A DNA stretch of 64,000 bases from Pseudomaricurvus hydrocarbonicus (GTDB taxonomy: Bacteria; Pseudomonadota; Gammaproteobacteria; Pseudomonadales; Cellvibrionaceae). The stretch lies in the NCBI RefSeq assembly GCF_011602365.1, contig NZ_JAAONZ010000001.1, forward strand, positions 496,001 to 560,000, written 5' to 3'. Numbering within the stretch: position 1 is the first letter of the stretch; every line of letters starts with the position of its first letter. Shown here piece after piece: positions 37,585 to 46,981 of this stretch. Below the pieces are notes generated by a model. The model ran no database searches. It saw only the letters and a list, made by a program, of their open reading frames with translations, and was not told the DNA's origin. A program made the position numbers and the translations under genes.

Positions 37585-37947
37585 TCACTCGCTGTCTTTA
37601 CGGTCAGCGTCTTTGGTGCGGGTGCTGGGCTCCATACTCCAAAGCTTTTCCAGGTCATAAAAATCACGGGTTGCCGGCATCATCACATGCAAGACGGTAT
37701 CGCCAAAGTCAGCCAACACCCATTCGCCGGAATCCAGACCTTCGACCCCAATCGCTTGAATGCCACGATCTTTGGCTTCCTGCACGGCGTTAGAAGCCAG
37801 GGACTTCACATGGCGATTGGAGGTACCGCTGGCAATCACGAGCGTGTCCATCACATCCGTCAACTCGCTCACGTCCAGACTGACAATGTCTTTACCTTTC
37901 AGGTCTTCGAGAGCGTTGATAATAATTTCGTTTAATTCTTTGGACAT
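37585..37947 (-). CDS. rsfS: Ribosomal silencing factor RsfS
   Basis: A 120-residue protein of the RsfS/Iojap family, which binds uL14 on the 50S subunit and blocks subunit joining in starvation. Core text: ALEDLKGKDIVSLDVSELTDVMDTLVIASGTSNRHVKSLASNAVQEAKDRG, then GEWVLADFGDTVLHVMMPATRDFYDLEKLW, all diagnostic. A charged tail of about 15 residues ends the protein. It sits between nadD (115 bases upstream) and rlmH (93 bases downstream), the usual order. Confidence 0.97.
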   Translation of the reverse strand: MSKELNEIIINALEDLKGKDIVSLDVSELTDVMDTLVIASGTSNRHVKSLASNAVQEAKDRGIQAIGVEGLDSGEWVLADFGDTVLHVMMPATRDFYDLEKLWSMEPSTRTKDADRKDSE

Positions 37948-38062
37948 TAGTTAAGGGTTTCCTTTTATTAAGCTGATGCTTTGTTTTCACGTCCAACCGC
38001 AAGTGGCTAAACATTAAATATCGATGATTGTGGTCCGGGTTAATGCCCCTCAGGGCTCTGTA

Positions 38063-38722
38063 CTAAGACCCCACGCCTGGATCCTGATACAACTTCGCCT
38101 TTTCAATATAGTGCCAAACCGCCGAAGGCAGCAGAAATTCCGGTGATTGCCCCACACTGATAATATGCCGGATCTCCGTCGCCGAGATATCCAACAAGCT
38201 TTGTTCAGTCACCACGACGCCCCCGTGGGGCTTCAGGTGCAACTCTTCGGCAGCCATTTTGTGCTCGGCAACCCAATCCGGGATTTCCCCCGTCAAGGGC
38301 AGCCCCCAGCCTGGTCGCGCCGCCACGACCAGGTGCGCCAGCCCCAGCAAATCCCTCCAGCGGTACCATTGATTCAAGGTCACCAGTGAATCCATGCCCA
38401 CACACCAGCAAAGGGACACATCCGCACCGACCTCCTGGCGTATCTCCTGCAAGGTCTCCACGGTATAAGAGGGCTTATCGCGCCTGAGCTCCCGCTCATC
38501 GACCGTCAGTTCCGAACACTCCTCGACGGCCAGGCGCACCATGGCCGCCCGATCTTCGCTGCTGCGGCCGGGCTTATCCCGGTGCGGGGGCTGATGACAG
38601 GGCAACAGGCGCATTTCATCCAGGCCCAACTGCTGCTTCCACTCCAGCGCCATACGCAAATGGCCATTATGGATGGGGTCGAAGGTGCCGCCGAACAGGC
38701 CCAGGGTCTTTAACGTGTTCAA
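38063..38722 (-). CDS. nadD: Nicotinate-nucleotide adenylyltransferase
   Basis: A 219-residue enzyme forming NaAD from NaMN and ATP in NAD synthesis. Nucleotidyltransferase signature GLFGGTFDPIHNGHLRMA (GGTFDPxHxGH) at residues 9-25, LLPCHQPPHRDKPG, and the C-terminal LLDISATEIRHIISVGQSPEFLLPSAVWHYI with the ISxTxIR ATP motif. The length matches E. coli NadD (213). It lies downstream of proA, 238 bases away, and upstream of rsfS. Confidence 0.98.
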   Translation of the reverse strand: MNTLKTLGLFGGTFDPIHNGHLRMALEWKQQLGLDEMRLLPCHQPPHRDKPGRSSEDRAAMVRLAVEECSELTVDERELRRDKPSYTVETLQEIRQEVGADVSLCWCVGMDSLVTLNQWYRWRDLLGLAHLVVAARPGWGLPLTGEIPDWVAEHKMAAEELHLKPHGGVVVTEQSLLDISATEIRHIISVGQSPEFLLPSAVWHYIEKAKLYQDPGVGS

Positions 38723-38960
38723 GGTATTCTATTTACTCAAAAGGCACTTTAATTACTGAATGGCGCAGTTTCAGGCACGCTTCAAAACGTCAGCCGAGGC
38801 TCCGAAGCGGATGTCAGTACCTGCCACTGATGTGTCGGTAAGTACGGGCGAGCAACGGCGAAATGTCCCACTCTCGGAAAACCGGGCTTTTGCAAACCGG
38901 GTTGCGACCGAGCGGGCCATGACAGTCTATGCGTCGAGGATGCGGGATTGGCATGAGCAT

Positions 38961-40214
38961 CTACGTGCGGATGTGCCCATCGCCAAACACCACATATTTC
39001 TGACTCGTCAACCCCTCGAGACCGACAGGGCCCCGAGCGTGGATTTTGTCCGTGGAAATGCCAATCTCGGCACCCAGGCCGTACTCAAAACCATCGGCAA
39101 ACCGGGTCGAGGCATTGACCATCACGGAACTGGAATCCACCTGGGCCAGGAAGCGGCGGGCGCGGGTGTAATCTTCGGTCACAATAGATTCAGTATGACC
39201 GGAGCTGTAGCGGGCAATATGGTCCATCGCCTGAGCCATATCCTCCACCACCCGAATCGACAATACAGGTGCCAGATATTCTGTCGCCCAGTCCTCTTCG
39301 GTGGCCACGGCAGCGGCAATAATGGCCCGGGTGCGCTCACACCCCCGCAGCTCGACGCCTTTTTCTCCATAGGCTACCGCCAAACGAGGCAAGATGGCCT
39401 CCGCCACGCCAGCGTGAACCAGCAGGGTCTCCATAGCGTTACAGACCCCATAGCGGTGAGTTTTGGCATTAATCGCAATTTCAAAGGCTTTTTCAAGATC
39501 GGCCTTATCATCAATATAAACGTGACAGATACCGTCCAGGTGCTTGATCACCGGCACTCGGGCATCGCGACTGATGCGCTCAATCAGGCCTTTCCCCCCC
39601 CGGGGCACAATCACATCCACAAATTCAGGCATAGTGATCAGTTCACCCACGGCGGCGCGATCGGTGGTTTCGATAATCTGCACGGCGGTCTCAGGCAAGC
39701 CAGCCTCGGCCAGACCCCGGGCAATACAGCGAGCAATGGCCTGGTTCGAACGGAAAGCCTCGCTACCACCGCGAAGAATAGTGGCATTACCAGACTTCAG
39801 ACACAGGCTCGCCGCATCGATGGTCACATTGGGGCGCGACTCATAAATAATGCCAACCACCCCCAGAGGTACCCGCATTTTACCCACCTGAATTCCGCTG
39901 GGACGATAGCTCATGTCGGTAATGGCCCCACAGGGGTCCGGCAAAGCGGCCACCTGGCGCAAACCTTCAAGCATGCCCTCAAAGCTCGCGGGGGTAATTT
40001 CCAACCGATCGAGCAGGGCGGCATCGAGACCATTCTCGCGCCCTTGCTGTAAATCTTCGGCGTTGGCCGCCATCAGTTCCGCCCGGGATGCCTGCAAAGC
40101 ATCTGCCACGGCCAACAAGGCGCGATTTTTATCTCCGGTGGTGGCTGCGGCTACCGCTCTGGATGCTTCCCGAGCTTGGCGCCCAACCTGGGCCATATAG
40201 GCTTGTACATTCAT
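38961..40214 (-). CDS. proA: Gamma-glutamyl phosphate reductase
   Basis: A 417-residue NADPH-dependent enzyme reducing gamma-glutamyl phosphate to the semialdehyde in proline synthesis. Blocks: [62 protein letters not shown], and the catalytic Cys in [15 protein letters not shown]. The length is identical to E. coli ProA (417). ATG 40214 is consistent with the family N-terminus. The window's kinase gene lies 166 bases upstream on the same strand. No proB is in the window. Confidence 0.98.
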   Translation of the reverse strand: MNVQAYMAQVGRQAREASRAVAAATTGDKNRALLAVADALQASRAELMAANAEDLQQGRENGLDAALLDRLEITPASFEGMLEGLRQVAALPDPCGAITDMSYRPSGIQVGKMRVPLGVVGIIYESRPNVTIDAASLCLKSGNATILRGGSEAFRSNQAIARCIARGLAEAGLPETAVQIIETTDRAAVGELITMPEFVDVIVPRGGKGLIERISRDARVPVIKHLDGICHVYIDDKADLEKAFEIAINAKTHRYGVCNAMETLLVHAGVAEAILPRLAVAYGEKGVELRGCERTRAIIAAAVATEEDWATEYLAPVLSIRVVEDMAQAMDHIARYSSGHTESIVTEDYTRARRFLAQVDSSSVMVNASTRFADGFEYGLGAEIGISTDKIHARGPVGLEGLTSQKYVVFGDGHIRT

Positions 40215-40381
40215 GGATCAGTCCAGTATGGGGTATTTCTATCAAATCGAAGGGCATTATACAGGAAAGGCGCGGCGGGATGTGAGGCACAACTTGCGCC
40301 AATATCATCCAGTCATCAACCTGAGTGAGCTCAGACACGTTTGCCGGGGGTAAAACCGCCTGCGATGGCAACGATCGCTAC

Positions 40382-43351
40382 TCATAAGTTGAGCGGGTAG
40401 AGACTGAACGTGTGGCTAATCTCAAACACCGAAGTGGCAAGCACCTGCCCATCCAGAACCAGATCCACTCGGTAATAGCCATCCAGAAACCCCTGAGCCG
40501 GACTGTCGATGCTGAAAAATTGCACTCCGTCATTGCGCGGGATATCCACCGAGACCTCTGCCACCTCTACCGGCTCAAGCCCTTCGCCGCCAAACAAGCG
40601 AGCCTGCACCTGGGAATAGGTGGGCCCGAAGTTTTCATAGGAAAAGCCCACGTACAGCTGATTACTGGCTGGTAAATACGCCGGTTTTGGCTGATTAATG
40701 CCGGTCAGCTCCTGATGACTGACCAGCACCTGACCGATGGTGGGGCCGATGTTTAAGGCCTCCCGTTCATTCAGTTTTTTTAAGTTCAGCAAGCGCTCAC
40801 TCTCCGGGAAGTAGGCCAAAGAGCGGGCAATTTCAGCTCGGGCATCTTCTTTGCGTCGCTCACTCACCAACTCACTCACCCGACTGACCAGACTGTCTTC
40901 AATGGCATTCTGTGCCTTCATGGCCTCTTCGTTGGCGGGATCAATCGCCAGGATTTGACGTAAGATGAACAGCTCACTGGCATTGGCCGGCTCAAAAATA
41001 TTATTTTCGAGGTGCTGTTGCTGTGCCTCATTGAGCATGCTGGCAATTAATCGTTGCTGCTGGATCTTGGTTCGAAATTCAATCAGTTGCGGATCGCCGG
41101 GTGAAATAACCAGGGCCTCGCCGATGGCTTGTGTGGCACTTTCCCACTGCCCCGCCGCCACACTCTGTGCTGCCTGATGGGTAAGCTGAGACAACATTTC
41201 CCGAACACCTTCCCGAGCGAGCTGATTGTCAGGCTCTACGGCCAGTACCTGGCGATATTTCGCCAAAGCAGTCTGCGATCCAGGCAGGACTTCCGGCTCG
41301 GGCTCCGCCAGAGCCCCGGACTCAACAACTGCGCCTGTTTGCTTGCCCGTACCGGCACGAGACTGCACCCAGGCTCCGGTACGCATATACTGATCAGCCT
41401 CGTCCAGCCATCGGGCAACATCCTCCTCCCGCCGGGCTTGATTGACTATTTGGTTGAGCCTGACATCTTCGCTTTCAGGGAACAACTGCCCCAACACACC
41501 CGCCACCGACTCGAGGGCTTGATCGTCACCCCCATCGTAAGCCGCTTGAGCCGCGTCCAACAACAACTCGTGCAACAACTGCAATCCCTGGATCGCTTCA
41601 TTGTCCGAAGCGTTCATTTTCAGCAGCTTGCGATAGTGACTGGCCGCAGGTACTGCCAATGACACATCTTCTGGTACACGACTGAGAAGTCCCGCCACCT
41701 TTTCCAAAATTTGCAGTCGAGTTTCTTCCGCCACAATGGCCACCGCCTCCAGCCCGGCCTGACCGGTGGAATTGATCTCGAGATGGGCGGCCGGATTGTG
41801 TTCCCGCTCTGGTGTTGCCGCCGCCCCAAGGGCGGGGCTGCCCTGTCCGGCAACGTCATCCCGGTTCACCGTACCCGACATTGAGGGACCTGCCGAAGCC
41901 TGTCCCCCCGTGTCCGGGCTTACCGCAGTGCCGGGCGACAACATATCCGGCAAGCTGTCGGTTAAGTGATCTACAGCCTTGAGCCTCTCCTCAATTGGCA
42001 GCTGCTGCTGAAAATAGACCGCAAAGGCAAGGCCGGCCGCAAACAACGTGCCCACCACCCAGGGCCAGGCTGAATGACGCTGGTGCACCACGCTGACAGT
42101 GGCTCGACGATCGTGATGGGGTAACGCATCATAATAAGCCGCAGTCCCTCGACCGGCTGCGGCAGGCCTCCGCGGATCCCCCCAATCATCATCGACCGGT
42201 TCATAATATGGATCGTCCGCCGACAGATAAATACTGGGCATGCCCACTTGAGGAGTACTGTCGGTATCGCTTAAATCCACGGGCTCTGTCAGTGTCGGCG
42301 CCCTGGAACTGGAATTGGAAGCCGGTATGGTTGACGCGGGAGTGGTTGATGCCCAGTCTGCAGTGGACAAGTCCCATCGGGCTTCTACGGCTCTCTGAAT
42401 CGCCGACACGGAAGGCGGAGTCCCCACCTCGGTAATGTCATGATCAGAAGCTTCATCCCCCGGGATTCGTGTCTCCTGCCTGGCTGCGACATAGACAGCC
42501 TTGCTGCTATTGAGCAGCGTGGATTCCTGAAAATAGCGGAGGTCGAGATCCGCAATCTCGCCGGGTGGCAAATCATCCAGCGCCCGAATAAAGGCTTTTC
42601 CGGTTTGATAGCGAGAATCGGGGTCTTTCGCCAGGGCTTTATTGATGATGGGCTGAAACAGTTTTAACTCGGCCCGCAGGCGCGGCACGGGTTCAGCAAC
42701 GTGTTTGATACCAACGGCTACCGCAGAGTCCGCATCATAGGGCACGCGCCCTTCCAGCAACAAATACAGCACCACCCCCAAGCTGTAGAGGTCCGAACGC
42801 GGGTCAATCTCGAGCCCCCTTGCCTGCTCCGGACTCATATAGTGCGGAGTGCCAATAGCTGTGCCGGTCTGCGTCATTCCCAACGGCCAGCCCGCCGGGC
42901 GAGCGATACCGAAATCCATCAACACCGCCCGCCCGTCATCAGCGTGCAACATGATGTTGTCCGGTTTGACATCGCGGTGTATGTAGCCTTTTTTCCCGGC
43001 AAAATGCAAAGCGCCGGCAATATCCTTAATCACGTCCAGGCGTCTGGTCAGGGATAAGCTGTAGCGGGCCTGTTTAAGATCCAGACCCGGAATGTACTCC
43101 ATAGACAGGAAGTGGTACTCGCCCTCAATACCCACGTCGTAAACCGTGACGATGTTCGGGTGAACCAAACGACTGACGATGCGCGCTTCACTCAAAAAGC
43201 GCTCACTAAACGTCGCATCGCCAGTGAGGTTGGGCGCCAGCACTTTCAGCGCCACTTCCCGTTCAAAGCTTTGCTGAATTGCCAGATACACCTCGGCCAT
43301 GCCTCCCTTTCCCAAGGGCCGAACTATTGTATAGCCAGGTATATTTATCAT
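40382..43351 (-). CDS. Membrane Ser/Thr protein kinase (PknB-type) with large extracytoplasmic region
   Basis: A 989-residue Hanks-type kinase. Kinase domain 1-275: GKGGMAEVY (14-22), ATP Lys K36, HRDVKPDN (125-132), DFG (146-148), MSPEQARG. A disordered Pro/Ser/Thr-rich linker (290-425) leads to one membrane helix (about 429-447, WPWVVGTLFAAGLAFAVYF). Outside lies a helical part with TPR-like repeats (QVLAVEPDNQLAREGVREM, QILAIDPANEEAMKAQNAI) and a C-terminal beta domain of about 120 residues (PAYLPASNQLYVGFSYENFGPTYSQVQARLFG...). All catalytic residues look intact. I start it at ATG 43351; the ribosome site is weak. The signal sensed and targets are unknown. A double-FHA protein at 58428 is a candidate phosphopeptide reader (inference). 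Confidence 0.92.
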   Translation of the reverse strand: MINIPGYTIVRPLGKGGMAEVYLAIQQSFEREVALKVLAPNLTGDATFSERFLSEARIVSRLVHPNIVTVYDVGIEGEYHFLSMEYIPGLDLKQARYSLSLTRRLDVIKDIAGALHFAGKKGYIHRDVKPDNIMLHADDGRAVLMDFGIARPAGWPLGMTQTGTAIGTPHYMSPEQARGLEIDPRSDLYSLGVVLYLLLEGRVPYDADSAVAVGIKHVAEPVPRLRAELKLFQPIINKALAKDPDSRYQTGKAFIRALDDLPPGEIADLDLRYFQESTLLNSSKAVYVAARQETRIPGDEASDHDITEVGTPPSVSAIQRAVEARWDLSTADWASTTPASTIPASNSSSRAPTLTEPVDLSDTDSTPQVGMPSIYLSADDPYYEPVDDDWGDPRRPAAAGRGTAAYYDALPHHDRRATVSVVHQRHSAWPWVVGTLFAAGLAFAVYFQQQLPIEERLKAVDHLTDSLPDMLSPGTAVSPDTGGQASAGPSMSGTVNRDDVAGQGSPALGAAATPEREHNPAAHLEINSTGQAGLEAVAIVAEETRLQILEKVAGLLSRVPEDVSLAVPAASHYRKLLKMNASDNEAIQGLQLLHELLLDAAQAAYDGGDDQALESVAGVLGQLFPESEDVRLNQIVNQARREEDVARWLDEADQYMRTGAWVQSRAGTGKQTGAVVESGALAEPEPEVLPGSQTALAKYRQVLAVEPDNQLAREGVREMLSQLTHQAAQSVAAGQWESATQAIGEALVISPGDPQLIEFRTKIQQQRLIASMLNEAQQQHLENNIFEPANASELFILRQILAIDPANEEAMKAQNAIEDSLVSRVSELVSERRKEDARAEIARSLAYFPESERLLNLKKLNEREALNIGPTIGQVLVSHQELTGINQPKPAYLPASNQLYVGFSYENFGPTYSQVQARLFGGEGLEPVEVAEVSVDIPRNDGVQFFSIDSPAQGFLDGYYRVDLVLDGQVLATSVFEISHTFSLYPLNL

Positions 43352-43843
43352 GAGCACACAATCAAAATGATCATATTAGAGAAATAACTTTATGCCGCTT
43401 ACAAACAGCTTAGTCAATCTCAGCAAATTAAAGCGATAAGAATGCGCAGAGGACAGGTTTTGAGGTGAATCCATCAAGCCAAATCGGTATAAAACGGACA
43501 GGTACTTGGTTAGAGGCCATGAGTGAGGACGGATAATTAGTCCAGAAACTCCATCAACCAGAAAAAGTGACCACCATTCGCACGGCAAACAGAGGTTACC
43601 TCCCCGGAGATAACGACTAAAGACTGGCACCGGGCGGCACGGGTCACTTTATACAACGCCTCAAATGACGGTGTCTCGCATTGCACCGGACGTCAATGTT
43701 GGCACGTAAATGCTGTCAAAGGGGGCAACGAACAGGAAAGAAGTCAGACAAGCCAGCTAGCAGGGAGGGCCTCAAGCGGCTGTTGTCACGTGTCTGACAA
43801 CACCTCACCAACTTGAAACCGCCCCTCAGTGCCAGGCTTTTAC
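43352..43843. other. Intergenic region between grxD and the kinase gene
   Basis: No gene is seen in these 492 bases. A minus-strand open frame at 43376-43630 has no ribosome binding site or recognisable family. The kinase promoter is expected near 43360-43420 but no strong match was found. Confidence 0.4.
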
Positions 43844-44167
43844 TTATTCAGCCGCCGGAGAGGCCGCATCAATCATTTGCTTTAACTCACCCGTTTCATG
43901 CAGCTCAGCCACGATATCGCAACCACCGACCAATTCACCTTTGACCCACAACTGTGGAAACGTTGGCCAATTGGCATATTTCGGCAAATGCGTACGAATA
44001 TCAGGGTTGGACAACACGTCCACATACGCAAAGCGCTGGCCACAGGCCATGACCGCCTGTGAGGTACGGCTGGAAAACCCGCACTGTGGCGCATTTGGAG
44101 AGCCTTTCATGTATAAAATGATGTCATTTTCTTCAATTTGTTGCTTGATGGTATCCAGGATATCCAT
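43844..44167 (-). CDS. grxD: Monothiol glutaredoxin (Grx4 type)
   Basis: A 107-residue CGFS-type glutaredoxin that carries or transfers [2Fe-2S] clusters. DTIKQQIEENDIILYMKGSPNAPQCGFSSRTSQAVMACG contains the single-Cys CGFS site (about residue 30). Then WPTFPQLWVKGELVGGCDIVAELHETGEL supplies the cis-Pro (TFPQ) and GG-C glutathione site. ATG 44167 is the family start; upstream open frame is unrelated. The length is close to E. coli GrxD (115). It is divergent from argD. Confidence 0.96.
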   Translation of the reverse strand: MDILDTIKQQIEENDIILYMKGSPNAPQCGFSSRTSQAVMACGQRFAYVDVLSNPDIRTHLPKYANWPTFPQLWVKGELVGGCDIVAELHETGELKQMIDAASPAAE

Positions 44168-44682
44168 AGAAAGTACTACCTCTTTCGGTTCTGTGTTCAA
44201 TATTCCGACAGTTCCGCTACCCGGCAATGGCCGAATCAACGTCACCCAAAATGATTTTTCGCCCCCAGGTGTCTGGCTGTATAGAAAAGCCTCTGAGTTC
44301 GGATCTTTGCATGTCTGACTTTCGACACGTCTAGCTCGCGCTATCTCTAACCCCTGCAGGTCCATCTTGAGGAGTGAGCTAGCGACAAAACCCAGCGTGA
44401 CGGTCAAGTATTGGGGTTATTCTACCTCAGTCTCACCCGGACAGCCATCCACGGCCGGCCAAATCCCCGCCGACCTCCAATCTCGGCCAATAAGGCTTCC
44501 ACCCCATGGCCCAACGCAGACCCGGCCGCCACGCCAGAGGTGTTAATGAGCGCAGTCAGTACCTTTGACAGGCATTGCCAACCCGCGCAATTGCTTATAG
44601 TATTTCTGGTTCATCTCAGGCAGCTCGCGGCTGCCTGTTTTTATTTTAGCCTGGCAATTTTTGCCTTGGAGGAGTTTCGGTC
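44168..44682. other. Divergent intergenic region between grxD and argD
   Basis: No supported protein gene lies in these 515 bases; a plus-strand open frame from 44411 into argD lacks its own ribosome site. The right end holds a possible promoter (TTGCCA 44575-44580, TATAGT 44596-44601, short 15-base spacing) and a terminator-like hairpin, annotated separately. A small RNA ending at that hairpin is possible. Confidence 0.5.
44617..44647 (+). terminator. Terminator-like hairpin in the argD leader (possible attenuator or sRNA end)
   Basis: CAGGCAGC, loop TCGCG, GCTGCCTG, then TTTTTATTTT. It is a strong intrinsic-terminator shape on the plus strand, 36 bases before the argD start. A second small hairpin (GGCAA-TTT-TTGCC, 44653-44665) precedes the GGAGGAG ribosome site; AGGCA of the first can alternatively pair with TGCCT at 44662-44666. 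Confidence 0.7.
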
Positions 44683-45861
44683 ATGACCACCACAGCCCTG
44701 ATGAATACCTACGGCGAGCGCAAGCTCACGCTGGTAAAAGGTGAAGGAATCTACCTGTGGGATGATCAGGGCCGACGTTATCTGGACGCGCTGAGTGGCA
44801 TCGCTGTCTGTGGACTAGGCCACAGTCATGCGGGCCTGGCCCAGGCCATCAGCGAACAGGCCAATACCCTGATGCACGTCTCGAACCTGTTCAATACCGA
44901 GCCGTCGGAAAAACTGGCCGAGCTGTTGTGCTCACAGACCGGCATGGAAAACGTATTTTTTTCCAATTCCGGCGCTGAAGCCAATGAAGCTGCCATAAAA
45001 ATTGCCCGTAAATACGGTAACGACAAAGGTGTAAAGACACCAACGATCATCACCATGAATGGCAGTTTTCACGGCAGAACCATGGCCACCCTGTCGGCGA
45101 CCGGCAACCCTAAAGTCAAGCAGGGGTTTGCTCCTCTACTGGAAGGTTTTGTGCACGTTGATTACAACAACGTAGAGGCCGTTAAAGCCCTAGCCAATGA
45201 CCCCGCCATGGCTGAGAACATCGTCGCCATTCTGGTCGAGCCGGTACAGGGAGAAGGTGGTGTCATCGTTCCCGACGAGGATTACCTGGCGCAGCTGCGT
45301 GAGGTGTGTAACCAGAGTGACTGGTTGCTGATGCTGGACGAGATTCAAACGGGTAATGGCCGCACCGGCGAGCTGTTCGCCTTTCAACACACAGACCTCA
45401 TGCCGGACGTACTGACGACGGCAAAGGGCCTGGGCAATGGCCTGCCCATCGGTGCCTGCATGGCACGCGGCAAGGCCGCAACCGTGCTCCAGCCCGGCAA
45501 CCACGGTTCGACCTATGGCGGAAACCCCCTGGTTTGCCAGGGCGCGCTGACGGTGATTCGCACCTTAATCGATGAGCAGCTCATCGCCAATGCCAAACAC
45601 ATTGGGGCTTATTTACTGAGCGGCTTTAACGAAACCCTGAAGGACGACGCAAAGGTCAAGAACATACGCGGCAAAGGCTTGATGGTGGGTATTGAATTAA
45701 CTCAGGACTGTCCCGAACTGGTTGCATTAGCCGCCCAAGCCGGACTGATCCTGAACGTTACAGCGGGCAGTACCATTCGCTTACTGCCGCCATTGATCAC
45801 TCAGGAAGCCGACGCAGATCAGATCATTAACATTGTCAGCCAGCTGATCCGCGAGCTGTAA
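44683..45861 (+). CDS. argD: Acetylornithine aminotransferase
   Basis: A 392-residue class III PLP aminotransferase converting N-acetylglutamate semialdehyde to N-acetylornithine; many ArgD also act in lysine synthesis. Motifs: FFSNSGAEANEAAIKIARKYG, FHGRTMATLSATGNPK, VEPVQGEGGV, MLDEIQTGNGRTGELFAFQH, and the Schiff-base Lys in TTAKGLGNGLPIGACMARG. STYGGNPLVCQGAL is also typical. An excellent ribosome site, GGAGGAG, precedes ATG 44683. The leader has a terminator-like hairpin. argF follows in the same direction after 107 bases. Confidence 0.97.
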   Translation: MTTTALMNTYGERKLTLVKGEGIYLWDDQGRRYLDALSGIAVCGLGHSHAGLAQAISEQANTLMHVSNLFNTEPSEKLAELLCSQTGMENVFFSNSGAEANEAAIKIARKYGNDKGVKTPTIITMNGSFHGRTMATLSATGNPKVKQGFAPLLEGFVHVDYNNVEAVKALANDPAMAENIVAILVEPVQGEGGVIVPDEDYLAQLREVCNQSDWLLMLDEIQTGNGRTGELFAFQHTDLMPDVLTTAKGLGNGLPIGACMARGKAATVLQPGNHGSTYGGNPLVCQGALTVIRTLIDEQLIANAKHIGAYLLSGFNETLKDDAKVKNIRGKGLMVGIELTQDCPELVALAAQAGLILNVTAGSTIRLLPPLITQEADADQIINIVSQLIREL

Positions 45862-45913
45862 GCCGTAACGTTGCAAAACCATCGCTTTATACGTTGCCTG
45901 ATTTCGAAATTGC

Positions 45914-45919
45914 TATACA
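45914..45919 (+). promoter_or_regulatory. Probable extended -10 promoter for argF
   Basis: TGCTATACA: an extended -10 (TG, one base, TATACA) about 50 bases before argF, with TTGCCT upstream at 45894-45899, although at only 14 bases. It suggests argF can be transcribed independently of argD. Confidence 0.4.
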
Positions 45920-45968
45920 CGCCGCAATCTTAAAGATTGTTACATAACCCAATTAAGAGGGACCCAGC

Positions 45969-46877
45969 ATGTCAGTCAGACATTTTTTGACATTGCGTGA
46001 CCTGTCGCCCGATGAGCTGATGCAAATCATCGACCGCGCCATCGAAATGAAAGCTCTGCACAAACAGGGCGGTGTCGGTGAGCCATTTAAGAACAAAGTC
46101 CTGGCCATGATTTTTGAAAAATCATCGACCCGTACCCGAGTATCCTTTGAGGCCGGCATGAGCCAGCTGGGTGGTTCGGCATTATTTCTTTCATCCCGAG
46201 ACACCCAACTGGGTCGCGGCGAGCCCATCGAAGATTCCGCCCGCGTTTTATCGCGGATGGTCGACCTGGTGATGATCCGAACGTTTGAGCATGAAAAAAT
46301 TGAACGCTTTGCGCAATTTTCCCGCGTACCGGTGATCAATGCCCTCACTGACGACTACCACCCCTGTCAGTTATTGGCCGACATTCAAACCTACGTTGAA
46401 CATCGCGGCAGCCCCAAAGGCAAAACCGTGGCCTGGATTGGTGATGGCAATAACATGTGCCACTCCTACATCAACGCTGCCGCCATGTGCGATTTCAAAC
46501 TGAACATCGCCTGCCCGGAAGGGTTTGATCCAAACTCGCAACTGGTTGCCGAGCATTCCGACCGGGTCATGGTAACCCGTGACCCCAAAGAAGCGGTCAA
46601 AAACGCAGACTGGGTAGTGACGGATGTCTGGGCCTCCATGGGTCAGGAAGCCGAACAAAAAGAGCGGGAAGCTCAGTTTGCCGGTTACCAGGTCAACCAT
46701 GAGATGATGGCTTGGGCTAACAAAGACGCCATCTTCATGCACTGCCTGCCAGCGCACCGAGAAGAAGAAGTCAGTGCTGACCTACTGGAAGATGAGAAAA
46801 TTTCCGTGGTTTGGGACGAGGCAGAAAATCGCCTGCACGCCCAAAAAGCTCTGATGGAGTTTCTGTTAAGCTGTTGA
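45969..46877 (+). CDS. argF: Ornithine carbamoyltransferase
   Basis: A 302-residue enzyme making citrulline from ornithine and carbamoyl phosphate. Carbamoyl-phosphate site [44 protein letters not shown], ornithine-binding [11 protein letters not shown] and [12 protein letters not shown] with the catalytic Cys. The length is that of anabolic bacterial and plant-type OTCases (about 305). ATG 45969 is preceded by AGAGGG at 7 bases. Together with argD it covers two arginine-pathway steps; the other arg genes are not in this window. Confidence 0.98.
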   Translation: MSVRHFLTLRDLSPDELMQIIDRAIEMKALHKQGGVGEPFKNKVLAMIFEKSSTRTRVSFEAGMSQLGGSALFLSSRDTQLGRGEPIEDSARVLSRMVDLVMIRTFEHEKIERFAQFSRVPVINALTDDYHPCQLLADIQTYVEHRGSPKGKTVAWIGDGNNMCHSYINAAAMCDFKLNIACPEGFDPNSQLVAEHSDRVMVTRDPKEAVKNADWVVTDVWASMGQEAEQKEREAQFAGYQVNHEMMAWANKDAIFMHCLPAHREEEVSADLLEDEKISVVWDEAENRLHAQKALMEFLLSC

Positions 46878-46889
46878 AGTGATGACACG

Positions 46890-46941
46890 TTGAGCTGAGG
46901 ATCAACCGCAGCTCACTGGCAGTGGCCCGTTGTAAAACGGG
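46890..46941 (+). terminator. Two adjacent hairpins after argF, no T-tract
   Basis: TGAGCTG...CAGCTCA (46890-46914) and GCCCGTT-GTAA-AACGGGC (46924-46941) lie between the convergent argF and ggt genes. Neither has a T run, so they may slow or protect transcript ends rather than act as classical terminators. Confidence 0.35.
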
Positions 46942-46981
46942 CTCACCGCCAAAAAGAATCAAAACCCCCGCTCCTCACAGG

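Noticed and set aside
38760-40052. 430-residue plus-strand open frame over proA
   Set aside because: It is antisense to a clear proA and has no family text or ribosome site; a compositional shadow.
43376-43630. Minus-strand 84-residue open frame upstream of the kinase
   Set aside because: No ribosome site, no family resemblance.
44411-44686. Plus-strand open frame upstream of argD as a leader peptide
   Set aside because: No ribosome site at its start, it contains the terminator hairpin, and it lacks a run of Arg codons expected for a classical arginine attenuator.
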